A stretch of DNA of 64,000 nt from Brachionus plicatilis (GCA_010279815.1 QEOQ01000688.1:994412-1058411), one strand, 5' to 3'; shown: positions 21,690-33,960, counted from the stretch's first letter. Made by a program: numbers and translations. The notes: generated by a model not told the origin, from the letters alone.

Positions 21690-24254
21690 TTAACTTTAAA
21701 AGACTTAAAAATGATTTTTATTTTGACTTTTTGCGTAAGTCTGATTTAGAAAAATATAAAGAAAAATTTTAACACATTCGTTAGAAGATGAATTAAGGTT
21801 TATCAAGGTTTAAACAGAAAAGAAAAAAATAAAGAATCTGATTACATTCATTTTTTTTTATTTTTGCATTTATTTTTATTTACTAATTTTTTTTCAATAT
21901 TTTCAATACAAAAAAAAATTGAATAAAAAATATTTTTCATTGTATATCTTTTTTAACTTATTCAATTTTTTTTAACTCACGTGAAACTTCACCCCGGTCA
22001 GCTTTTATTAATCTATGCCAATATTTCATCTAATTAAAAATATTATATTTATTAGCTTAATTTTTAAAGGCTGTAAATTAATGTCAAAATTTGAAATTTT
22101 ACTTGATAAGTGTGTTTACCTCATTTCATGAGTCTCTTTTGTCTTTCTTTTTTAAGGCAACGTGAAAACTTGGTACATTTATTAAAAAAATTCGTAACTT
22201 AAATTGAAAAAGGGCTAAAAAATTAGATTTTTTTATCTATCATTTTAAAATACTTTATGTTGTTTTTTCCAGTAGCAACTGAACAGCAAATTATCTTTTA
22301 AAAATATTTTTCACCTTTTTTCTAACAATTAAAGCATATGCATATAGAGTCAATGTAAAAAAGAAAGATAAAAATATAGCACTTTTTGAGGATGTTTATA
22401 TTAAAATTTAAAAAAAATTAAAGTAATTTTAAAAACCTTTTTAAATGGATGTGTGAGTTCAAAATTTTCAAGCCTTTTTTTTGGATGAGTCAACTTATTG
22501 AAAAAAAAATAAAAAATTTAAATCATGGATATTTATTATCAATAGAAATCTAATTAATAGATTAGACAAATGCGATAATTAATTTAAATATTATTTAATT
22601 TAATAACTAATTACTCTTCATCTTTTTAATATAACATTTTTTTAACAAATATGCCTTTAATATTCTCGGCAAGAAAATATATCTCAATTGTTCATAATAC
22701 ATAGTTGTTTTACAATATAGCTAACTTCAGTTTGATCAATATTTTTTTTGGAATTATTTCCATGGTTTTCATTATTCTGGGAATTTTTTAATTTTATGAA
22801 ATTTTTTAAATTATTTTTTTTATTTGACTTGACACACCGCCCATTTTTAAAATTAAAGAGAAAGAGTTTAATTAAATTTAAATTAAGAAAATTTAAATTT
22901 TTTTGTTAAAATAAAATACTTTGACATTAATTCACAGTAAGTGCTTAATTATTGAACGCCAAGAATTTTGATATTTTCTTTTAAAAATTAAAAAAATTCT
23001 TTGGTTGTAAAAATTCAACTTTAAATAGTCTCATTAAATGAGAGTCTAATTATAAAGTCAAATTTTCTTAAGAATTAAAAAATTCATTATAAAATCGAAA
23101 ATTAATTTTTTAAATCTAACATTAGCCTCTCAATAGTTATTGCACATTTTAAACATATTTATCTTGTGTTAATTTCACGAAAAATGCACAGCTTCTGAAG
23201 AAGTTGGACTTAGATTTAAAAAAGAATTGACAAAATGTGTATTGAATTGTTTCAATATAAGAAAAGCTATTATAATCAAAAACAATATTGACCAAAGGTA
23301 ATCATAAACAATGTTAGAAGTGAGGCGCAATTTTGAAATTTTTTTTTTAAATCTATTAAAAATTAAACAGTTTGAACGAATATTTTTAAATTTAAATCAT
23401 TAATCTTTGACAAAAAATGACAAGTTTTTTTCTTTTTTGAATTTTTTTTGCAGCGTTATTTTTTCAGCTATTTAAAAACTTCATATCTTAAATTGTAAAA
23501 TTTTCTTTATTTAGAGGATGTAAAATGCTGTCATATCTAAAAATCAATTATTGCTTTTCTTTAAAAAAAATACTCTTAAATTGATGATTCTAGTTTAACT
23601 AGAAGCTCCTAACAAGCAAGCTATGTTCAAATGCTTCAGATTTTATTTATTTTTTTGTTTGTAACTAAAAAGGTGAAAAGTTGATCCATTTAACGCCAAT
23701 TTCTTTGAAATGACTTATTTATTTTTTATTTATTTATTTATTTCAATGAACGCCTTGAAGGCGATGTAGAGTTATAAGATTAAAAAAAAAAAAAATTTAA
23801 TAAGACAAAAAAATTTATAATGTGTTTATTTTGAAGCTTTATTTTAAAGTTTTGATTGACACTTCATTATTATATAAAAGAATGGTAGTTATCTAAGTTT
23901 ATTATCTAAAAAAATTAAAAATTCAAATTTTATTATTTATTTATTAAAAAAGTTTTACAAAAATAAAATAGGAATAAAATAAGCTAAAAAATTGAGGAAG
24001 ATTAAAAAGGATAAATTCAAAAAAAATAATTACAAGTTATAGATATTTAAATATTTTAGATTGAATTTTATTATTATATTTATTTGTTTGTTTGTTTATT
24101 TATCCCGAGCTAAAGCTCCTTGATAAAAAATTGAAGATAAAAATAAAGTTAAACAAAATTAAATTAAAAAAATTAAATAGATTAAGTATAATAAATAATA
24201 TGATAAGTTAAAAAGTAAAAAAAATAAGAATTAAATGAATAAAATTTTATAAAA
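21690..24254. other. AT-rich intergenic sequence
   Basis: No gene. Near 23717-23765 a (TTTA)n run is followed by the palindrome cgccttgaaggcg and an A-rich tail, an arrangement repeated elsewhere in the window. Confidence 0.45.
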
Positions 24255-24345
24255 GGGGGTTGTGAAGATAATTTAAATTAAAAAAAATTTTGATAACTTT
24301 TTTCCTATAAGGAATAATTTAGTTATATAAAAGACTTTTTTTACA
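24255..24345 (+). mobile_element. Truncated copy of the 21251-21606 MITE
   Basis: It begins ggggttgtgaag and continues through ataacttttttcctataagg and aataatttagtt, matching one arm of the palindromic element. The other arm is missing. Confidence 0.55.
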
Positions 24346-24439
24346 TAAAAGTCTATCTTCTTCTTCTACAAAGTTTTGTTGAACTTTTCTTTCAAGCCAA
24401 AAATTAAACAATTACTTTGAGTAAAACAACAAAGTTAAA

Positions 24440-24560
24440 AGTCTAAAATCCTGAAGAAGGCCACTTTTGGTCGAAACGCGTCGATCTTCTTTTGTAATAA
24501 TAAAAAATTTTTTTTTGAATTTTTTTTGGCCGAGCAACGGCTCTAAATTTTAAATAAATA
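24440..24560 (+). repeat. Hammerhead-like / Penelope-type element fragment
   Basis: The string cctgaagaaggcca, then cttt, then tggtcgaaacgcgtc carries the CUGANGA and GAAA boxes of a hammerhead core separated by a hairpin (ggcca/tggtc). Flanking aaaatc (24445-24450) and gatctt (24483-24488) can pair as stem I with one mismatch, and acgcgt gives a minimal stem III before UC. One extra A sits between the CUGAAGA box and stem II. Short stem-III hammerheads are known in Penelope-like retroelements. No element protein is present. ccgagcaacggctc and a TAAA-rich tail follow. Confidence 0.4.
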
Positions 24561-25850
24561 AATAATAAATAAATATATTTAATTTTTTATATAATTTTTT
24601 TTTTGTATTCAATAAAATATAAGAAAAAAGGATAAATAAGTCTAAGCAATAAAAAGAAAATTAAAAACTAAAAATTAGACTTGTTTATAAGTCACAGTTT
24701 TAAATCTAAGTCACAAAAATTTAAGTCAAAACTAAATTTTTTATCAATATCTGCTTCATCAGGACTAGTTGAAAGATTTTTTTATCTAAATCTGGTTACA
24801 TTAACAGACCACATAAGTCAAGATTAACAGCCAGGAATTTGGAAGCAACTACTTTATTGGTATCAAATATAGATTTATTAAATCATTGACTTGACTTGAC
24901 TTAAGACTTGTGACGTATAAACAAGTCTGCTAAAAATTCAAAAATTTTATTGTTTATTATTTATTTTTTAAAGATAAAATTAAAATAACTTAAAACATAA
25001 GATAACAGGCAATTAAAATAGACAAATTGTAAAAGTAATGACAGGTGCAAAATGCTTAAGTATTTCTAACAGTTCTTAAGCTCCTTCAAAATAAATAGTA
25101 AAAAAAATAAAAATAAAGTAAAATAAGCTAAAAAAGTAAAAGAATCATAAATTTTTTATTTATTTATTGAATTGAATTAACCTCCTTTAAGGAGAAGTAA
25201 AAAAATAAAAATAAAATTTTTTGTGTTTTTTTTTTTTAATGAAAAATTATTACCTAAAAATAAAATTATAAAAATAAAAAAGGAACATTAGTTCAAAGAT
25301 AGAAAAAGGCATGAAAGTTAGAAAGCAAGATAATTGGGACCAAAATTCACTTAGCATAGATTTTAAGAATTGTGATGATGGATAATTATATTTAATTGTA
25401 TCAATAAAAGTTAGTTTTGAAAATAGATAAAGTTCATCAAAGTTGAATACTTTTATGTGTGTTAAGGTCAAGATTCGGTATTATAGTATTTTTTAAAGTA
25501 AAAATTATATTTTTTTTTGACATATAAATAATACTTTTAATATTTTCATTCACTTAATTTTTTTTTCTACTAAAAACTATTTTCATTATTAATTTTTCAT
25601 TGAACAAAATAAATCTAAATATTTAAAATTATATTCAAACTATGTATTTTGATTATTAAAAGATTATCAATAAATGGATAATGATTAAAAAATTGAAAAA
25701 AAAAAATTAAGTGAATTAAAATATTAAAAGTATTATTGATATGCCAAAAAAAAAATATAAAATTTACTTTAAAAAATACTTTGTAAATCTAAGGTAAAAA
25801 ATGTATTCATGCAATAAAAATCTTGCCATATATATGTTGAAAAGAGAAGA
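24561..25850. other. AT-rich intergenic with repeat tails
   Basis: Fragments related to the 11825-12052 element are visible: acttgtttataagtcac near 24679 and cttgtgacgtataaacaagt near 24907. A (TTTA)n stretch with ctcctttaaggag lies at 25182-25194. No gene was found. Confidence 0.4.
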
Positions 25851-25859
25851 ATAAATAAA

Positions 25860-26785
25860 CGCGAAATCATTTTTGATACCACAATTTTTTAATAAAATAC
25901 CACAATTTTTAAGTTACATACCACAATTTTATTAAAAAAACCACAATTAATAAAAATATCCATTAAAATTAAGAAAAACCTTTTTTTTTTATATTTCAAC
26001 ACATATTTATTAAAAAAAACACAAATATTAAAAAAAAAATATATTATTTTTTTTTATTTCACAAAAAATTTTTTTAACCACACAAAAAATTCAAAAAAAA
26101 TTTATTTAAAAAAAAAAAAAAAATCATTTTTTACCACATTTATTCGAACCAGCCCAGTATCTTCTTTTCGTCATTTTACTGCCACAGTTTTCGCATGATT
26201 TTGACTCGCTGTCAAACGCTTCGTTCTGATCTGATTCGATTCTTGGTCTTTTTGACAATACTTCATCTTCTGAATCTTCGTCAGATTCAATTCCCTTTCT
26301 CGTCGAAATTCGACCACTTTTTGCCATTTAACGCTTGATTGTACGAATTCATCTAACGATTCGCAATCATGCAAAAAATCAAAAGTCCTACCTGTGCTTC
26401 TTTTGTTTTTTGTTAAAGGTTCAGCATCTTCGACTGTGTCGTTAAAGTTATTTTCTAAAATGCTTGCACTGGACATTTTAAATTTTTTTTAATTTACATG
26501 TAATATAATTATTTCTATTTTACTTCCACTTTTTATTTTGAGTAATTTCAACACTTGTAAATAGGGTCAAAAATTTAAAAGAATGAGTTTTTTAATTAAT
26601 TAATGGTCTTCTTAATCAAATAAGTGTCAATTTTATATAATAAGTGTTTTTTTATTTAATTAAGTGTAAATCTTTATTTTTATGGATTATTTTAAAAATT
26701 GTGTACATTTATTAAATAATTGTGGTATCATTTTAAAAAATTGTGGTATTCTATTAAAAAATTGTGTAACCGATTGTAATGGGCC
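25860..26785 (-). mobile_element. Mutator-like non-autonomous element, long copy
   Basis: 926 bp flanked by a perfect 9-bp repeat ataaataaa at 25851-25859 and 26786-26794. The ends are inverted and similar: the left begins cgcgaaatcattttt, and the right read inward begins ggcccattacaat. Both ends then carry repeats of taccacaattttt in opposite orientations (four on the left, three on the right). The interior encodes a small acidic protein on the minus strand, given separately. It is the same family as 6235-6761. Confidence 0.82.
26124..26476 (-). pseudogene. Element-encoded putative zinc-binding protein (frameshifted)
   Basis: Two minus-strand frames overlap. The first starts at 26476 (MSSASILENNFNDTVEDAE) and carries FDFLHDCESLDEFVQSSVKW. 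The second, ending at 26124, continues with an acidic EDSEDEVLSKRPRIESDQNE region and closes in CENCGSKMTKRRYW then NKCGKK. A single indel near 26300-26330 would explain the switch. CxxC plus a late C suggests a small zinc ribbon or part of one, but no known family was recognised. The same tail is present, also broken, in the copy at 6235-6761. It is the only coding capacity of this element, with no transposase, so movement would need an enzyme supplied from elsewhere. Confidence 0.5.
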
Positions 26786-27032
26786 ATAAATAAATTCAAA
26801 TTTGTCAACAAGATTTAGAACAATTCAATAGCAAATTAACTAATTTAATCACGTTGAATCCAACTAACTAACCCGCCACTAATCAAAATATAAATTAATC
26901 AAAATCGCTAAAATAAAAACTCGCTCACTCAAATTCCATTTCACGCTAAAACAAAATTAACTTAGATCACTAGACTTTAGAATTTACAATAAAAAAAAAA
27001 AAAAAAAATTTTTAAAAAATTATTTTTTACAG

Positions 27033-29434
27033 ATGGCCTGACAGACAACAACTCGTCGAGCGATCAATTGATCGTCAACTCAATATCATCGACAGTGATA
27101 ACAACAAGCAAAAGCAGCTATGCTGACGCAACACCAAAACTAATCCAATCTTGCCACTCAATCAAATCGTCCATCGAAGACCTGACATCCAACTCGAACC
27201 TGGACGAATACGAGCCGAACAGGCGACCCCTGCTCTTCCAGAAGCGACACTCCAATCTCAACCACAGTCTGAACGAGAGCGACCTCATCATAAATGGTCG
27301 CGTTGGCAAAAAAAGAAAGCTCAAGCAGCGCAAAATAGACCTCACAGACGACCCGCTCAACAAGTCGTGCCACCAGGACGACGACTACAACAGTGACGAC
27401 ATGCACACAAACAAACTGAAAAAAAACTACGTCAACTACAGATCGCTGCAAAAGTCCAAGCGCTCAATTAAAAGCATCGAGCAGACGATCAAAAACTCCA
27501 GGTCAATAGAAAAATGGCTCAACGACTTCGACAAAATAGCCGAACTCGAATCGCCGCCAGCCACAATTTCCAGATGCCAGTCAACGCCAAACGACCAGCT
27601 CTACTCCCTGCTGCCACCCGGCCAACATCTCAGCGACAAAGTGACCGACTCGGTGGGCAAACACTTGCTCCAGTGCATCCATGCTCAAATCGAGCTCAAC
27701 GCCACACACTCAATCCGCGCACAAGAAAACCAAATGTTCAATTTTATCAAAAAGTTTGTCTTTCCCAAATCGCTGGCCAACGCCGACGACATAAACTGCT
27801 TGAAGCACGTACTGGGCGACAACAACTTTTGTCTGTTCGGCCAGCAGCCCGTCCTCGACCCGCACACCTCCACTTTCATCCTCCAGTGCCAGAACATAAA
27901 CGTGAGCTTGACAGAGAGCAGCGTCGAGTCGGACACCGACATGGACGACCAAATTTACATCAAGTATGTTAACGACAAGCAAATTTTGCTGCTCGACCAG
28001 CAAAAAGTAAAGTACATGCTGAAGAAGGAAAAGGAGCTGAGCCAGGCGACCAATTTGAGCAATCAGGGCGTTCTGCAAAGCTTTAGGCAAAAGTACACGG
28101 ACACTAGCAATTTCCGGGCCGTTCAATCACTGCTCGACATATGCAAAAAGTCGCACTGTTCCAGAGCCATGTCCAATTCGTCGTGCTCGTCCTCTTCCAG
28201 CACGCCCCTAATGAACACCAGCGGCGCCGAGACCGGTCCCGTTGCCGTCCACTTCTCGCATCTAAACGACAAACTTTTTCTCTGCTTCCTCAGCAACTTT
28301 TCTTGTAAATTAGTGGAAAATTTTCTTCACACCACCAACAATTTGAACCAATCGCAGCTGAACTTGAGCAGCGCTGGCTTCATCCGAAAGCACAATAGCG
28401 ACCACTCGTTCTCCTACGTGACCAACGAGAGTGACTTTAAATCAGCCAACTTTAAATTGTGTCTCAAGCTGAGCGAGTGGCCCAGCGGCTACGATTTTGC
28501 GCGTCGCCTCAGCTTCATCAAGTGCGAGCGCCTGCTCCACTACGTCACCACAAGCACTTGTCTGATCACCAGCAAATCGAGCGCAGATGACTTGGACGCC
28601 AGCTGTGAGGACACTGGCGCTCAAAGATGGACCGTGGACACCCGGCTGGTCGAAACTGTGCTCTTCAAATCGCTGAGCAGCCGTCACGTCTTCCTCTTCT
28701 TTTATTTGTTCAATGTGCTGAACAGTCTGAAAGGCATCATTGACGGTGGAATGGCCGCCAAGCAAAGAAATGAGCGTTTTGTGGGCGCCAGGCTTTTGTT
28801 GCACCATTTTTTCAGGTTCATTGACTCGCACCGGCAATCGGTGGAGCTCGAACCGCACCGGGTCTTTCTCGCCTTTGGCTCGTTCCTCACACAGAGCATT
28901 GAGACGTGGGGCTCGCTAAACCGGCCTAATTTTTTTGATCTGGAGCAAGAGATTGTGGACGAAGCTGGAGTGGATGGCAAGCTGAGTGAATTTGTTGACT
29001 TGCTGGCGAGGAGCGAGCCGTATTTTAGGAAGCCCGTTGATTTAGGCGCCCACTTTGAGTTGGTGTCGCCCAAAAGTCCTAGCAAAATTTTCAATGAATA
29101 TTTGAGTGATTTTTTCCAAATTTTGTTCGATCAGTTCAAGGCGAAGCGCGACCATTTCAAGATGAATGAGCAGGTGCTCGTGGACATTCACGATCAAGTT
29201 TTGAGACGCAATGAGAACTTGAGCTCGTGGCTGGCCGATCGGCAAGCTCATGTGGACATATCGGCCGCCTTGTTGTCCAAGTTTGAGTTCTATGCCGAGT
29301 GTGTGCACAAATATTTGCCGCAGATAAGGCAGCACAATCAGTATTTGCTGTTTCACTACATTTGGACCATGCAAGTGCAGTATTTGGCGCCTTTTTTTAA
29401 CTACATATGCGATTTGTACAAATCTTATGATTGA
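27033..29434 (+). CDS. Large GC-rich last exon, protein of unknown function
   Basis: Open from an acceptor (tattttttacag, ending 27032) to a TGA at 29432-29434, about 800 residues. The first bases complete a split codon and the frame then reads GLTDNNSSSDQ. No in-frame ATG lies near the start, so at least one 5' exon is missing. None was recognised upstream; the transposon at 25860-26785 lies nearby. The N-terminal 150 residues are serine/lysine-rich with a basic KKRKLKQRK motif. The C-terminal 350 residues are helical (LFNVLNSLKGIIDGG, ARLLLHHFFRFIDSHRQ, HYIWTMQVQYLAPFF). A distant resemblance to gamma-tubulin-complex components (a W-containing segment before FDLEQE) was considered but is too weak to name. 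It is about 50% GC against a very AT-rich surround. Confidence 0.75.
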
Positions 29435-29609
29435 TTGATTGAATGATTGTTTTGCCGTAAATATCCGAACTATTTTTATACAAATTAAACGATTTAGTTG
29501 ACGCGCATGCTCGATTTAAAATGGACTATTAATATAATCGATGGAAGAATCAATGTGAAACGAATAATTTTTTTGTTGTTGTTTTTATTGCAATTCTTTT
29601 AAATAATTT

Positions 29610-30292
29610 NNNNNNNNNNNNNNNNNNNNNNNNNNNNNNNNNNNNNNNNNNNNNNNNNNNNNNNNNNNNNNNNNNNNNNNNNNNNNNNNNNNNNNNNNNN
29701 NNNNNNNNNNNNNNNNNNNNNNNNNNNNNNNNNNNNNNNNNNNNNNNNNNNNNNNNNNNNNNNNNNNNNNNNNNNNNNNNNNNNNNNNNNNNNNNNNNNN
29801 NNNNNNNNNNNNNNNNNNNNNNNNNNNNNNNNNNNNNNNNNNNNNNNNNNNNNNNNNNNNNNNNNNNNNNNNNNNNNNNNNNNNNNNNNNNNNNNNNNNN
29901 NNNNNNNNNNNNNNNNNNNNNNNNNNNNNNNNNNNNNNNNNNNNNNNNNNNNNNNNNNNNNNNNNNNNNNNNNNNNNNNNNNNNNNNNNNNNNNNNNNNN
30001 NNNNNNNNNNNNNNNNNNNNNNNNNNNNNNNNNNNNNNNNNNNNNNNNNNNNNNNNNNNNNNNNNNNNNNNNNNNNNNNNNNNNNNNNNNNNNNNNNNNN
30101 NNNNNNNNNNNNNNNNNNNNNNNNNNNNNNNNNNNNNNNNNNNNNNNNNNNNNNNNNNNNNNNNNNNNNNNNNNNNNNNNNNNNNNNNNNNNNNNNNNNN
30201 NNNNNNNNNNNNNNNNNNNNNNNNNNNNNNNNNNNNNNNNNNNNNNNNNNNNNNNNNNNNNNNNNNNNNNNNNNNNNNNNNNNNNNNNNNNN
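29610..30292. other. Assembly gap (683 N)
   Basis: Unsequenced bases. The gap sits between the stop codon of the 27033-29434 exon and the 3' end of a LINE, so the extent of the LINE tail is unknown. Confidence 1.
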
Positions 30293-32814
30293 AAAAAAAA
30301 TACTACTTAATTTAATATTAATTTAATTTTAATATTGAATATTTGCTAATATTTTTTAATGTAGTAGTAGTAGTAAAAAAACCGCGGCATGAAATTAATT
30401 CGTCTGGTAGGCCATTCCAAAAGTTAACAATTCTATTATTGAAAAAATTGTGCCTTGAATTACAACATCTTACTATTTCACACCTGAAAAGTCCTCTAAG
30501 ACCCCCTCGCGGCTCCGAGCATAGCGGTTTTGCGTACCAGTATATGTGCTCTAAATTTGATTAAAGCTTAAATTTCTGTATTATGTCTCCGCGGATTCGC
30601 CTTATTGTTAGTGTAGTTAGCCCTAATTTGCTGCATCGATCTTCGTAGTTTAGGCTTTTGAACTCATGTATGGTTTTCGTGGCTTTGTGTTGTACTTTTT
30701 CTAGCAATTTTATGTCTTTCTGGGTGTATGGACTCCAGGCCGAGCTTGCAAATTCCAAGGGCGGTCTAATATAACATGTGTAGAGCTTTTTCCAGAGTTT
30801 TGCGTCTCTTAGCGTAAAGGCGTTCTTTAATGAGCTGAGTATATAGTTTGCGTTAGCAGCGGCTTTACAGACTTAAGTAAAGCCGCTGCTAACGCTTAAG
30901 ATGATTAGAGATCAGATCATTAGACAAATAAGATCATTAGGTGTGATGGCTTAAGATCATTAGAGAAAAAAATGCCGAGGTCTCTTTCGGTTGTGGTTTC
31001 AGTTATTTTAATGTTTGTATTTGAGATGTGATTTGACATTGTGTAGGTTGCTTTTGGGTTGTTTTTGCCGATATGCATTACTTTACATTTCGATATGTTT
31101 AATCTCATCAGCCACTTGTTTGACCAGTCGTTGATTGTGTTTATGTCGTTTTGTTAACTGGTGGTGCTGTTTTCAGGGTGGCTCGGGTCTATTTTGGCTT
31201 GAATTTTCGTGTCGTTGGCGTACATTTTCGCCTGATTGGTAATTCCATCACTAATGTCGTTGATGTAGATGACGAAGAGTGTAGGGCCGAGTACAGATCC
31301 TTGTGGGACACCGCTTAGTACCGGTAGCCAATCTGATTCGTGTTCGCCTAGAATTACTTTTTGCTTCCTGTTTTGTAAGAATGAGCGTATCCAGCATAGG
31401 AGTTTCGATTTGATACCATATTGTTCAAGCTTGTATATGAGGCGAGCGTGTGGTACGGTGTCGAAAACTTTGGTGAAATCGAGTAACAGAATGTCCAGCG
31501 GGTGATTCGAGGCTGATACTTTTGTTGTTTCTAAAAGATTAGTTACGCATGGTTTTTTATTGACGAAGCCATGTTGATTTTCGGATATAAGTTTATTTTG
31601 TGACAAGAACGACATGATTTCTCTTTTAACAATTTTTTCAAGTACTTTGCATACAACTGATGTCATTGAAATAACCCTGTAGTTCGATGGGTCGGTATTG
31701 TTGCCTTTTTTAAGGATTGGAGTTAGTAAGGCTTCTTTCCATTTATCGAGAACTGAAAAATGCGTGTTAAGGGAAGGGTGAGCGTGTTAGCGCATTCTTT
31801 GAGTACGTGAGGATGGATACCGTCCGTGCCGATTGATTTATGGGGGTTTAGTTGGCTAAGAAGCAGTATAACGTCAGAGGCTGTTACTTTTATTGTGGAG
31901 ATAGAGTTGGGCGTTCTCGAGGCGAAGACTGGCATTCCATCAATTGTGTCCTCTTGAACGAATACAGAGTCAAAGTGTTGGTTTAAAATGTTCGCGATCG
32001 TGGTTTTGTCTTGTTGAGCTATTCCTTGTTCATTTTTCATTAAATTGATATTAGGTTTAACCTCTTGCTTGCTGTTAACGTATGCATACAGTCGTTTCGG
32101 GTTGCTTTTGTCTGATGCTAGCTTGTATTCGTAGTTTCTAGTAGCCTCGCGAGTTTTTTTTTCTACTTCAAGTTTTGCCTTAGTGTATTCAAGTTGTAGC
32201 TGACGATTTTTTCCACCTGAGGCTCGAACTTTGTACCAGCTAGTTTTTTTTTTCATTATCAGTTGTTTTAGCTCTTGGTTCATCCACGGAACTTTTTTTC
32301 TAATGACTTTGTGGTGTTTTATTTTCGGAATAAAAGTGTCGCATGCTGAGTTATATATCCTGATGAAAGAATTGTAGCAGCTGTTAACGTCCTGTTCAGT
32401 GAAAAGTTTGTCCCAGTTGGCAGTTTCAAAGGCTTTGTTCAATTTGGCATACTCGCCCTGGTTATTCTTGTACCTACAGCTTGTAGATACTTCTGATGTG
32501 CAAGTAGCAAGTTGGTACTCCCATGTTAGCGTAATGTGTGCTTGTTCTCGCGCTCCGAGCGGAGCAGAGTCGTTTACGTAGTGTATTCGATAGGGTGAGT
32601 CAGTGATAATGTAGTCGAGAGTGTTAGACAGACTTCCGATGGCTTTGCGAAATATAGGTTTGTTTACGTGCTGGTAGAGTGATTCGCCGTTTAGCAGGTC
32701 AATAAATTTTCTTCCTGGACCGTCCTCGTTCCCAAACACAAACACGGACCCGTCGTTGAGAATGAGAATGTAAAAATATTTCTTCAAATTTTTTGTTTTG
32801 GGAGAATTCTTCAA
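30293..32814 (-). mobile_element. Decayed non-LTR retrotransposon (CR1/Jockey-like LINE)
   Basis: Minus-strand pieces in successive frames are 32814-31723, 31666-31154, 31108-30920 and 30758-30561. The first begins in the C-terminal part of an AP-like endonuclease (SNTLDYIITDS) and runs into the thumb-proximal linker (NPHKSIGTDGIHPHVLKECA). The second is reverse transcriptase: LLLDFTKVFDTVPHARL, SGVPQGSVLGPTLF, and the catalytic box altered to YANDT where YADDT is expected. The last is the LINE C terminus (SAWSPYTQKDIKLLEKVQ). The 5' half is missing, several frameshifts are present and one catalytic Asp is lost, so it is inactive. A short TAC/GTA microsatellite near 30361-30375 lies at the 3' end. 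Confidence 0.9.
30850..30895. repeat. 18-bp perfect hairpin inside the LINE
   Basis: gcgttagcagcggcttta and its exact inverse are separated by 10 bases. Three to four near-repeats of agatcattag follow (30904-30965). The left arm is LINE sequence, and the right arm and following repeats interrupt the LINE reading frame. Confidence 0.85.
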
Positions 32815-33339
32815 TTTCTAAGAATTGATACTTATTGCATACCATTTTGTAGATAATTAAAATCTCTACATTGAACCTAAGAAATAGAAATTTATTTTAG
32901 AGCTCTCGGTCAAAATTTCTCTTAATTTATTATCAAAAAAACCATTTTTTTAATTATTTTTATTAATAAGAAATTTTTGAATATTTTAAATTTTAACAAA
33001 ATATATTAATTATTGTAAAAAAAAATTATATTAATACTCATTTTATAATAAATCAATTACTTAAAGATAAAATTAAAATCTTTTTTAAAATTATATACAG
33101 TATATCTAGAAAATTTTGAAAATTAATTTTTTTTTATGCAGGGCTTGTTTCTGCGAAGCTGTTTAGCTAAATAAAAAAACAAAAACAATTTTTTTTGTTT
33201 AAATTTTATTTAGAAAAAAATTTTAATCGGAAAAGTACAAAAACTAGGTTAGAAAAAAAATCGAAATGAAAAAATCGCAAAAAAAAGAGAGATTTATTTT
33301 TTTATCAAAAAAAAAATGTCTATAAAATTTAGAACATAA
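32815..33339. other. AT-rich spacer
   Basis: Between the LINE and the Tc1 remnant. No feature is supported. Confidence 0.4.
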
Positions 33340-33960
33340 TATTTTTTAACATTTAAAATAGCCACCCTTAGCTTTAATTCACTCAGCGACACGTTCTGGA
33401 ATAGATTCAATCATGTTCTTGACTATTTCACTTGGAACTTTCAACCATTCATCAAAAGGAATGCTTTTTAGAAGTTCTACTGAGGTAATCTTTGTATTGA
33501 CCATTTTGTTGTCTATATATGACCATGATTTTTCGTTCTTTGCACCATTTGAGCCTTTTCAACCGGTCCACAATCAAAAGAGGCTTTTTTATAGCAGTAT
33601 ATGATTGTATATTTTTCCTTAAAAGTATTTTTCTAACAGTGTCTTTATTAACACTAACAATTGTAAACTTAGAACTAAAGTCAGATGCTAGTTGTCTATA
33701 GCTTTTTGTAGGATTGATTCTGACCTTTTCTAAAAAACTATGATTCATCTCGACTGGTAAGCTTTCGAGGTCTACAGACTCTGGTAAATCTTTGGCCACC
33801 TAAGTCTTCTCAAAATTACACTTTGTTGTAAACTCGCATTTTCTCAAAACTCCTACTAAATCAGCCATTTCTTGCTGAGACTTTGTCCTCAACCCTTCAA
33901 AAATCCAATTATTTGCCACCTTTGCGTCTCAGTTACTTTTTTTTATCCATTTTTTTTGAA
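33340..33960 (-). pseudogene. Tc1/mariner-type transposase remnant
   Basis: The main minus-strand frame (33799-33452) contains INPTKSYRQLASDF, VNKDTVRKILLRK, KKPLLIVDRLKRLKWCKE, the tandem helix-turn-helix and linker region of Tc1-like transposases. Upstream, in another frame (33800-33960), TETQRWQIIGFLKG and QQEMADLVGVLRK give the first helix-turn-helix. The DDE catalytic domain is almost entirely deleted: the frame passes directly to a short tail near 33350-33450 resembling the family C terminus. Multiple frameshifts mean it is non-functional. Confidence 0.8.

Noticed and set aside
27118..29374. Long antisense and alternate-frame open frames across the GC-rich exon
   Set aside because: They arise from the GC-rich codon use of the real plus-strand frame. 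Their peptides are Ala/Arg/Val-rich and lack domain features.
27033..29434. Assignment as gamma-tubulin complex component 5/6
   Set aside because: Only loose helix and tryptophan spacing similarity was seen by eye; no GRIP motif could be aligned, so the name was not used.
30343..30564. 73-codon plus-strand frame
   Set aside because: Lies antisense to the LINE 3' region and includes its TAC/GTA microsatellite.
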